Assembly (NCBI GenBank): GCA_046160865.1
Contig: JBJXHG010000118.1
Span: 1-29,041 of the forward strand
DNA: 29,041 nt
Direction: 5' to 3'
From: JBJXHG01 sp046160865
Lineage (GTDB): Bacteria; Planctomycetota; UBA1135; GCA-002686595
Below the pieces are notes generated by a model. That model was not told where the DNA came from. It worked only from the letters and a program-made list of their open reading frames with translations, and made no database searches. Position numbers and translations under genes: made by a program. Numbering within the stretch: position 1 is the first letter of the stretch; each line of letters begins with the position of its first letter. This document shows positions 1-6,468 of this stretch, in pieces.

Positions 1-268
1 GATCTCCTCCGCGCTGGCGGCGTTGCTCGGGTTCGGAAACCTGACAGGTTGCCTGCACCCTCGCGCCTTGCCAGCGACGACGATCTCGACCTTGGTGAAA
101 GCGAACTTCTGACTCAGGACACTAGCCGGCGCCGCGGCAACCGAGAGCCAACGGCCGTCTACACGACACAGTCAGCGTAAGGCAGTCGACACGGGTACCG
201 GCCTTTTAAATGCGTGCAGCGCGGCGAACCGCGCTGCACGCTACGCGAGCGGCAGACCGCGCGAAGCG
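1..268. other. Left-edge stretch without a confident gene
   Basis: No complete gene is visible. Two short open frames look protein-like but neither has both ends. On the plus strand, the frame starting at base 2 runs to a TGA at 110-112 with mostly G/C third positions. On the minus strand, an open frame runs from about base 167 off the left edge. It includes the segment SQKFAFTKVEIVVAGKARGC, but it begins just after an in-frame TGA and has no ATG, GTG or TTG start that I can see. Either could be a gene remnant or part of a dispersed repeat. The 3' part of the stretch carries the terminator-like hairpin at 212-241. Confidence 0.4.
212..241 (-). terminator. Strong hairpin downstream of the subtilase gene
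   Basis: A perfect 13-bp inverted repeat (212-224 with 229-241) closes a 4-base loop that reads TTCG on the minus strand. It lies 27 bases after the subtilase stop codon. On the minus strand it is followed by ATTTAAAAGG, a short T-run only. It is a probable intrinsic or hairpin-assisted terminator; the weak T-tract is the main doubt. Confidence 0.65.
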
Positions 269-2047
269 CTAGGGCGTACCGAAGATATTCAGCGTGTAGT
301 TCGTCCACGTGGCGACATCGGTCGCCGCGCGGTCGGAGATGTTGATCGTCCACGTGCCCGACGCGTTCTCGTCCCAGAGCCGGCGCGACGTGAAGATGTA
401 GTTCGTGTAGTTGTCGGTCGCGTCCGCGCGCACCGCCGCGAGCAGCGACTGCGTACCGGACGGTGACGTCAAGACCACTTGCAGGTCGCCGACGTACGTC
501 ATCGCGATGTTGAGCACGAGCTCGACGCTCTCGACGTTGAAGGCCGAAGCGCTCACGGTGCGCGTGATGCCCGTCGTGTTGTTGTCCGGGATCACCGTAT
601 TCACCGCGACGACGCCGGTCGTGAGCGAGCTCTCGGCGGGCACGTTCGTCCAACCGGCCGCGAGCTGGATCGCCGCCCAGACGTCGACCGCACCGAAGCC
701 GTAGTTGTAATTGACGTCGTGGCCGGCGCCGTTGACGACCCACAGCGAATTGCCCGGATCGCACTTGCGCGCGGCGTTGATGAGGACGTGCTGCGCGTCG
801 CGCCACGTCAGGTTCGGGTTCGCTTGTAGCACCAACGCGATGCAACCCGCAGCGATCGGGCACGCGGCGCTGGTGCCGCCGAAGCCGCTCGTGCAGCTGT
901 TGGTGCCGGTCGTCGTGGTGATACCGCGCACGTTGCCGCTCGAGTGGGCGACGACGAGCATCGACGAGCCGGTCTCGTTGAAGGACGAGCGCGTGTCCTG
1001 GTCTCCGATCGCGCCGATCGCGAACACCTTGCGGTTCGAGGCGTACGGGTCGTAGTCGCAGCGGTCCGCGGTGCCGCCGTTGCCCGCCGCCCACGCGTAG
1101 ATCGTTCCCTTGCCGCCGCGACCAGTGGCCACACCGTTGTTGATCGCAGTGCGTTCGGCGGACGACAAGTACGTGATCAGGCCGTTGTCCGCCGGACCCC
1201 ACGAATTCGACTTGATGAAGTTCAGGTCGTTGCGGAAGCCGAGCGCCGTCGCCGTCTGCGACGACGTGCCGTAGAACTGCTCGGAGATCCTGCCGGTGTA
1301 GGCCACGCCCACGCCGCAGTTGCCATTGTTCGCGACGGCGCCAACCAGACCCGCGCACGACGTTCCGTGCGTCGACGTCTGATTACCCGTCTGGCTCGCG
1401 GTCGCGTTGTAATTGGCCGAGAGGTCCCCGTGCTGTTGGCGGTAGCCGCCTTCCAGGATGCCGACGACGACGCTCGCGCTGCCGGTGTAGCCGGCGTTCC
1501 AGGCGGGCTCGACGTTGACGTCCGCGATCGCCACCAGGTTGTTGCGCAGGTGCCACTGGTTCGCGAACTGCGGATCCGTCGGGAGCGCGCGCAGCGCGCG
1601 CGGGGATTCAATGTCGAGGTAGACCTCGCGCAGGCTCGCGTCGCCGCCGAGCTCGTCGGCGAGACGGATCGCTTCGCGGATCGAGCCCGCGTGCACGACC
1701 CAGAAGCCGGGCACTTCCTCGAGCGGCTCGACGGTGATGTTCGGCCGCGCGCGGCGCACGCCCGCGAGCGCCGACGCATCGTCCGCGGCGATCACGACGC
1801 GGTTCGTGAGCATGTAGCCGACGGTGTTCGCCGGGATGTTCCCGGCCTTGTCCGCGAGGTCGGTATTGACGCGCTCGGCGATGCTCTCGGTCGCATCGGG
1901 CGACGCGACTTGGAAGGTCACGGCGCCGCGTTCCGCGCGGACGCGCAACGTCTCGTGGGCCGGCAGACCGAATCCTTGGGCGGAAGCGGCCCAAAGCGGT
2001 GCGCCGAGTGAAAGGAAGACGAAGGCACTCGAGGTCCAATTCGACAT
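269..2047 (-). CDS. Secreted kexin/furin-type S8 subtilase with C-terminal P domain
   Basis: The 592-residue protein is predicted to be an exported serine endopeptidase. A signal peptide covers about residues 1-24 (cut near ASA/QG), followed by a pro-region to about 155, an S8 catalytic domain at about 165-460, and a proprotein-convertase P (Homo B) domain at about 475-592. The His motif STHGTSCAG (H227), the oxyanion Asn in AAGNGG (N323) and the Ser motif GGTSAACP (S393) are intact and resemble furin closely. The Asp position is replaced: VVVGILEGG has Glu199 (codon GAA at 1453-1451) where kexins have ILDDG. The start at 2047 was chosen because AGGAGAG lies seven bases upstream and a signal peptide follows directly; the frame stays open further upstream but reads like non-coding sequence. 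The family is secure; activity is uncertain because of the Asp to Glu change. Confidence 0.9.
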   Translation of the reverse strand: MSNWTSSAFVFLSLGAPLWAASAQGFGLPAHETLRVRAERGAVTFQVASPDATESIAERVNTDLADKAGNIPANTVGYMLTNRVVIAADDASALAGVRRARPNITVEPLEEVPGFWVVHAGSIREAIRLADELGGDASLREVYLDIESPRALRALPTDPQFANQWHLRNNLVAIADVNVEPAWNAGYTGSASVVVGILEGGYRQQHGDLSANYNATASQTGNQTSTHGTSCAGLVGAVANNGNCGVGVAYTGRISEQFYGTSSQTATALGFRNDLNFIKSNSWGPADNGLITYLSSAERTAINNGVATGRGGKGTIYAWAAGNGGTADRCDYDPYASNRKVFAIGAIGDQDTRSSFNETGSSMLVVAHSSGNVRGITTTTGTNSCTSGFGGTSAACPIAAGCIALVLQANPNLTWRDAQHVLINAARKCDPGNSLWVVNGAGHDVNYNYGFGAVDVWAAIQLAAGWTNVPAESSLTTGVVAVNTVIPDNNTTGITRTVSASAFNVESVELVLNIAMTYVGDLQVVLTSPSGTQSLLAAVRADATDNYTNYIFTSRRLWDENASGTWTINISDRAATDVATWTNYTLNIFGTP

Positions 2048-2316
2048 GGCAAGCTCTCCTGAAGTTTCGGAGGAACGCAGCAGCGCGTCTGGCGCGAGCA
2101 CACCGGCGGCGCGCGAGCACCCGACGTGGGAACACGCCGCGCACCTCTCGATGACGCGGCACCCCCAGCGGAATCTACTTCCGTGCGCACACGGCAGGAA
2201 GGTGCGGATACGCTCGTTTCTCGTCTGGGAGACAGCGGGCGCGCGATTGGCCGGACAGCGCGATTCGCCCCGGCGCGGCAGCGTCGAGCTGCGATCTCGT
2301 GCAGAGGTCCGCGTGA

Positions 2317-2333
2317 ATCGCGCCAAGCGCGAT
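2317..2333 (-). terminator. Short hairpin overlapping the stop of the cysS-linked gene
   Basis: A 7-bp inverted repeat (ATCGCGC and GCGCGAT) with a 3-base loop begins inside the TGA stop of the upstream minus-strand gene. There is no T-run. It is a plausible weak terminator or an mRNA 3'-end stabiliser, shown only by position and symmetry. Confidence 0.35.
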
Positions 2334-3346
2334 CAACGCTGGTCGGGCCCGACGACCTCACGCACGATCGCATCCAACGCTGCTTCGACCTCGAGCTTGC
2401 CATCGAGGTGCTCCAACCAGATGCGCCAGGCGACGAGGGAGCTCCGGCCGCCGGCCGCATAGAGCCCTTCGGCGTCGGCTCGATGGCGGTGCGTCGGCTC
2501 GACGATGCGCCGCACGATTTCGCCGGCCTCGACGTGCAGCAGGACACGCGGAAGCTCGTGCCACTCGCGCCGCTCGCGGCCGAAGCCGGCACGCTCGAGC
2601 CTCTCGCGCAGCCGATCCAGCACGCTGCCGCGGCTCGTCACGTCGGCCGCGACGAGCGCCTCGTGCAGGATCGCATCGTAGAGCTGCGAGCCGTCGCGGT
2701 TGCTCACCGCGACGAAGCTTACGCCTCGACCGTCCGCGTCGCGCTGCGTGAGCGAGCGCGGCGCCGGGCTGTCGTGGACCAAGAAGAGCGTGATGCGTTG
2801 CGGCATCGACGGGAAGCCGAGCTCGCGCGCGGCGAGCTCGATGCAGCGCGGAAAGTGCTGGTCGAACTCGCCTTCGATGCGCGCTCGCGCCTGTGCGATC
2901 TCGTCCGCGTGCGCCGGCCAGAGCTCGGAGCGGAAGGCGGGCTCCGCGCGCGCCAGCGCGCGCGCGAACTCGACCGCGGGCGCTCGCAGTGGCACTTCCG
3001 ACCGTGCGCGCGTCGCGACCGTCTCCGGCAGCTTGGCGAAGGCACGCGCGGCTTGCTCGCCGTTCTCGCAACCGACGACCGCTGCGAGCGCGTACGTGTC
3101 GAACGCGCCGTGGAGCTCGACGCCGAGCGCGCGCGCGAGCTCGACCGCGGCGTCGAGACCCTCGACAGCCGGCGTCTCCTCGTACGACGCCGCGCGGCGT
3201 TGCACTGTGAAGTAGAGGTCGACGAAAGGCTCGACGCGATACGCGAGCGACGGCGCCTCGATCTCGCACGGCGCTTCGTGCTCGTCGAGATCCTGCGGTG
3301 CGTGCGACGCGAGCACGAGCGCGACACTCGCGATCGAGGCGATCAC
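2333..3346 (-). CDS. Exported protein of unknown function, coupled to cysS
   Basis: I do not recognise this 337-residue protein. Residues 2-16 form a short hydrophobic stretch (IASIASVALVLASHA) that could be a signal peptide, although it lacks the usual positive charges. The rest is predicted alpha/beta and rich in Arg, Ala and Glu. LYDAILHEALVAAD contains His228-Glu229 in a helix-like context reminiscent of HExxH metallopeptidases, but the second His is absent (HEALV), so it is at best a degenerate relative. The GTG start at 3346-3344 lies inside the end of cysS and overlaps its TGA in the sequence GTGA, an arrangement typical of translational coupling. Another GTG 12 bases further upstream is possible. 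The pairing with cysS looks positional rather than functional. Confidence 0.75.
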   Translation of the reverse strand: MIASIASVALVLASHAPQDLDEHEAPCEIEAPSLAYRVEPFVDLYFTVQRRAASYEETPAVEGLDAAVELARALGVELHGAFDTYALAAVVGCENGEQAARAFAKLPETVATRARSEVPLRAPAVEFARALARAEPAFRSELWPAHADEIAQARARIEGEFDQHFPRCIELAARELGFPSMPQRITLFLVHDSPAPRSLTQRDADGRGVSFVAVSNRDGSQLYDAILHEALVAADVTSRGSVLDRLRERLERAGFGRERREWHELPRVLLHVEAGEIVRRIVEPTHRHRADAEGLYAAGGRSSLVAWRIWLEHLDGKLEVEAALDAIVREVVGPDQR

Positions 3347-4770
3347 TTCTTCTTCCACACCACGCCCTTCGGCGTGTCCTCGAGCGAGATGCCGCGCGCG
3401 AGCAATTCGTCGCGGATGCGGTCGGATTCCTTGAAGTCGCGCGCCTTGCGCGCCGCGTTGCGCTTCTCGATCAGGGCTTCGACGTCGCCGTCGCCCGCGA
3501 GCGAATCTTCCTCCGTCTTGATGCACGCGAGCACGGCGTTCGCGCGCGTGGTCACGAACTGCAACGCGGCTGCGGCCGCGGAGATGCCGAGGCGCTTCTC
3601 GAGCGCGAGCCGGCGCAGCTTGAAGAGCTCGGCGAAGGCTTCGGGCGTGTTGAGGTCGTCGTCCATCGCCTTCGCGAATGCATCGCGCGCGTCGGCGACG
3701 TCCTCGAGCCCGTCGTCGGCGCTCGGCGCGGCGTCCTCCCCGCGGCTCGCGCGCCGCAAGCGCACGACGAGGTCATCGAGATTCTCGAGCGCGCTCGTGG
3801 CCTCCTTCATGATGTCCCACGTGAAATTGAGCGGCTGGCGGTAGTGACCGCGGATCAGCGCGTAACGCAGCGCGCGCGCGCTGTAGCCCTGCGCTTCGAC
3901 GTCGTCGAGACTGTACGTGTTGCCGAGGCTCTTGCTCATCTTGCCGCCGTCGACTTGCAAGAACTTCGAGTGCATCCAGTAGGTCGCGAACGCTTTCCCG
4001 GTGAACGCCTCGGTCTGCGCGATCTCGCATTCGTGGTGCGGAAAGATGTTGTCCTCGCCGCCCGTGTGGATGTCGATCTGATCGCCGAGGTGCTTGCGCG
4101 CCATCGCCGAGCACTCGATGTGCCAACCGGGAAACCCGTCGGGGCCGAAGCGGCTGGGCCACTTCATCAAGTGGTGCGGGTCGCTCTTCCAGAGTGCGAA
4201 GTCGGCCGGATGACGCTTCTCCTCGCGCACCTCGATGCGCGCTCCGGCGTCGAGCGCGTCGACGCGGTTCCCCGATAGCCGTCCGTAGCGCGGAAAGCGC
4301 GCGACCTCGTAGTACACGTTGCCATTCGTCTGGTACGCGACCTCGCGCTGCATCAAGCCGTCGATGATCTCGAGCATCTCCGGGATGTGCTCGCTCGCAC
4401 GCGGATACTCGCGCGCCGGTCGCATCCCGAAGCGCTCGATGTCCTTCATGAAGAGCGCGGTGTAGTGGCGGCTGATCTCGAGTGGATCGCGCTTCTCGCG
4501 GCGCGCTTGCTTCTCGATCTTGTCTTCGCCGTCGTCCGCGTCGTCGGTCAGGTGCCCGACGTCGGTGATGTTCATCACCTGCCGCACTTCGTAGCCCGAG
4601 GCCTCGAGCCAGCGGCGCAGCGTGTCGGCGAACAAGTACGTGCGGAAGTTGCCGATGTGCGCGCGGTTGTAGACCGTCGGCCCGCAGTTGTACATGCGCA
4701 CGACCTTGGGCTCGAGCGAGCGGAACGCTTCCTTCTTTTTCGTGAGCGAGTTGTAGACGTGGAACGGCAC
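3343..4770 (-). CDS. cysS: Cysteinyl-tRNA synthetase
   Basis: This 475-residue cytoplasmic class I synthetase activates cysteine with ATP and charges tRNA-Cys. The ATP-binding HIGH signature appears as HIGN at 38-41 and KMSKS at 277-281. Zinc ligands expected from the E. coli enzyme can be placed at Cys29 (YNCGPTVY), Cys220 (GWHIEC), His245 and Glu249 (PHHECE). The length is normal for the family. The start is GTG at 4770-4768, with GAAGAGG about nine bases upstream, and it begins with the usual MPFHVYNSLT-type N-terminus. It is transcribed away from the secreted-protein gene at 4874, leaving about 100 bases for both promoters, and its stop overlaps the start of the next minus-strand gene. 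The assignment is secure. Confidence 0.97.
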   Translation of the reverse strand: MPFHVYNSLTKKKEAFRSLEPKVVRMYNCGPTVYNRAHIGNFRTYLFADTLRRWLEASGYEVRQVMNITDVGHLTDDADDGEDKIEKQARREKRDPLEISRHYTALFMKDIERFGMRPAREYPRASEHIPEMLEIIDGLMQREVAYQTNGNVYYEVARFPRYGRLSGNRVDALDAGARIEVREEKRHPADFALWKSDPHHLMKWPSRFGPDGFPGWHIECSAMARKHLGDQIDIHTGGEDNIFPHHECEIAQTEAFTGKAFATYWMHSKFLQVDGGKMSKSLGNTYSLDDVEAQGYSARALRYALIRGHYRQPLNFTWDIMKEATSALENLDDLVVRLRRASRGEDAAPSADDGLEDVADARDAFAKAMDDDLNTPEAFAELFKLRRLALEKRLGISAAAAALQFVTTRANAVLACIKTEEDSLAGDGDVEALIEKRNAARKARDFKESDRIRDELLARGISLEDTPKGVVWKKK

Positions 4771-4873
4771 GCGCGAACCTCTTCGGATGGGCCGGCGGCT
4801 TTCGATACCGCGGCGGTGTGGCTACGCTCTCAAGCGTAACGAATCGAGCCGTTCCTCGTCCCGGGGAGAACAC

Positions 4874-5662
4874 ATGGTCCTCACGCGTTGGTTGTGCGCC
4901 GCGGCGCTCATTGCGCTCGTCGCACGTCCCATTCCTCCGCCCGCGCGCTGCATCCGCTACTTCGCGCTGTCGGGCAAGGTCGACGAGGACGCGCTCCGCC
5001 GAGCGCTCGACGACACGGGGGCCGGCGCGCAGCGCTTGCGGTTCGGTCCCGCGTCGTGCGCTGCGCGTCCGAAGCAGAGCTTCATCGCGGTCGACGTCGC
5101 CGCGGACGCCAGCACACGCGAGATCGCACACCGACTGAAGAAGGGGTGCGACGGCGCCGAAGAGCTCGCGTGGACTTCGTTCCGCGGTGTCGATCGCGCG
5201 CTGCCAGTCGTGCTCGGCCAATCGCCGCGCGACTGCGTGATCGGCATGGCGAGCGAGATGCGCTGGTTCGAGTCCGCGGGCGACGCGAAGGTCTTCTTCC
5301 ACGTGCCGGGCAAGCTCGGCGCGAAGGACATCGTCGACCGTTTCCAGCGCCTCTACGCGCCGTTCGAAGCCGGCGAGCTCGGCACCGTCGAGAGACAGAC
5401 CGTGACGCTCGCGTTGCACGACGCACCGGATGCGAAGGCGCTCGAACGTGCATTGAAAGGCATCCGCAAGCTACCCGGCGTCAAGAGCGCTGCCGCCGAA
5501 GGCACGACGATGACGATCGAAGTCGAGCTCGCGAACCAACTGTGCAGCGCCGCGCCGAGCGCCGAAGCCGAGCCGCCTTCCCGCGTTCCCTTGCCGCGCT
5601 TCGACGCGTCGCAGGCGGCCGCGTTCGTGGCGAAGGAAGGCTTGGCGCGCGAGAGCCAGTGA
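4874..5662 (+). CDS. Secreted protein of unknown function with ferredoxin-like segments
   Basis: This 262-residue protein begins with a signal peptide (MVLTRWLCAAALIALVARP). The mature part appears to hold about three beta-alpha-beta units of roughly 70 residues, reminiscent of heavy-metal-associated or ferredoxin-like folds. The last (about 178-227) has LPGVKSAAAEGTTMTIEVEL, like the second half of an HMA domain. No CxxC metal-binding motif is present, so metal binding is not supported. The ATG at 4874 is preceded by GGGGAGA six bases upstream, which fixes the start despite upstream in-frame sequence. A possible -10 element, TACGCT, lies at 4823-4828. It is divergent from cysS. Function is unknown and the fold comparison is inference. 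Confidence 0.8.
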   Translation: MVLTRWLCAAALIALVARPIPPPARCIRYFALSGKVDEDALRRALDDTGAGAQRLRFGPASCAARPKQSFIAVDVAADASTREIAHRLKKGCDGAEELAWTSFRGVDRALPVVLGQSPRDCVIGMASEMRWFESAGDAKVFFHVPGKLGAKDIVDRFQRLYAPFEAGELGTVERQTVTLALHDAPDAKALERALKGIRKLPGVKSAAAEGTTMTIEVELANQLCSAAPSAEAEPPSRVPLPRFDASQAAAFVAKEGLARESQ

Positions 5663-5826
5663 GTCGTGCGGTCCATTGCTCGACGATGAGATCGATCGCG
5701 CGCTTCAGTAGCGCAAGTGAGATCGCGTACTCGACCGGCGTGCCCGCATTGATCCGCGTCGCGTTCGACGAGATCGTGTTCGGACCGTGACGGCGCGCGA
5801 GCTCGGCCACTGGGCAGTGATTCGGG

Positions 5827-6075
5827 CTACACGCTTTTCTTGCGCTTCGATGTGCGTGCTCTGCGCTTCGCGGGCCGCGTCGCGATCATCGAGCGAAGAA
5901 CACGGTTGACGGCCTTGGACGTGCGAAAGACGGCCGCCACGTCCGGATCCAGCACGACCGTGACCGCGGTCCGCGGCGACCGAGCAGCAAATCGATTCGG
6001 CCGCGCCTTGCTGTAGTCGAACTCGTACTCGGCGCGCATGTCGTCGCTCTTCGGCTTACTGGATCTCTTCTTCAT
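5827..6075 (-). CDS. BrnA-like antitoxin (partner of BrnT)
   Basis: This 82-residue basic protein is the likely antitoxin of the adjacent BrnT toxin. The N-terminal part, MRAEYEFDYSKARPNRFAAR, resembles the toxin-binding segment of antitoxins encoded after BrnT genes. VTVVLDPDVAAVFRTSKAVN resembles the ribbon-helix-helix-type segment expected to bind operator DNA and dimerise. The C-terminus is a Lys/Arg-rich tail. The ATG at 6075 lies inside the toxin gene, giving a 20-base overlap, the usual toxin-first order for BrnT/BrnA modules. By analogy the complex should repress its own promoter upstream of 6337. The exact antitoxin subfamily is uncertain, since the sequence departs from classical BrnA. 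Confidence 0.72.
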   Translation of the reverse strand: MKKRSSKPKSDDMRAEYEFDYSKARPNRFAARSPRTAVTVVLDPDVAAVFRTSKAVNRVLRSMIATRPAKRRARTSKRKKSV

Positions 6076-6337
6076 GGATCTTGCGCTCGCGGTATGTGGC
6101 TCGACGCGCGCTGATGACGCGCACTCGGCCTTCGCGCGTCGTGAAGGCGACCACCAGCAGGCGACGGTCCGAGTAGCCGACGAGGAGCTCTCGGCTCTCT
6201 TTCGTCGAGTGATCGAGATCGTCGAACACGCGTGCGAACGGATCCTGGAACGCACTCGCCGCTTCGTCGAATGCGACACCGTGCTTGCGCAGATTGGCTG
6301 CGTTCTTCGACGCGCACCTCTCGAACTTCGGGTCCAC
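6056..6337 (-). CDS. brnT: BrnT-type ribonuclease toxin of a type II toxin-antitoxin module
   Basis: This 93-residue protein matches the BrnT family, RelE-fold ribonuclease toxins that inhibit translation. Visible family motifs are NAANLRKHGVAFDEAASAFQ near the N-terminus, FARVFDDLDHSTKESRELLV in the middle, and RVRVISARRATYRERKIHEE near the C-terminus. The usual FEWDxxK opening is degenerate here (FERCASK). The GTG at 6337 fits the family length best, but no clear ribosome binding site precedes it. An in-frame ATG at 6430 would add 31 residues and place the gene only 38 bases from the divergent kinase. The antitoxin follows with a 20-base overlap. The family is confident; the start is not. 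Confidence 0.82.
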   Translation of the reverse strand: MDPKFERCASKNAANLRKHGVAFDEAASAFQDPFARVFDDLDHSTKESRELLVGYSDRRLLVVAFTTREGRVRVISARRATYRERKIHEEEIQ

Positions 6338-6448
6338 CGCAGGGAGGACGGTTTCGAGCGCGAACGGTCTCCGCCGCCGTCGCGAGCCCGCGCAAATCCG
6401 CGCGAGCGTCACGACTGCGAGGCCATTCATCACGCCCCCGCGATCCCC

Positions 6449-6454
6449 TACACT
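6449..6454 (+). promoter_or_regulatory. Possible -10 element of the kinase/ATPase gene
   Basis: TACACT lies 14 bases before the ATG at 6469, and no Shine-Dalgarno sequence precedes that ATG. Both fit a promoter giving a nearly leaderless transcript. No convincing -35 hexamer is visible at the usual spacing. The call rests mainly on recurrence of TACRCT-like hexamers before several genes here. Confidence 0.3.
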
Positions 6455-6468
6455 GCGCGGCTCCCGCC

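Noticed and set aside
944..2011. Long plus-strand open frame opposite the subtilase gene
   Set aside because: It is Arg/Val-rich, without domain-like patterns, and lies opposite a well-supported gene; long antisense frames are expected in DNA this GC-rich.
2126..3844. 572-residue plus-strand open frame
   Set aside because: It is antisense to the cysS-linked gene and the end of cysS, with Arg-rich composition and no start signal.
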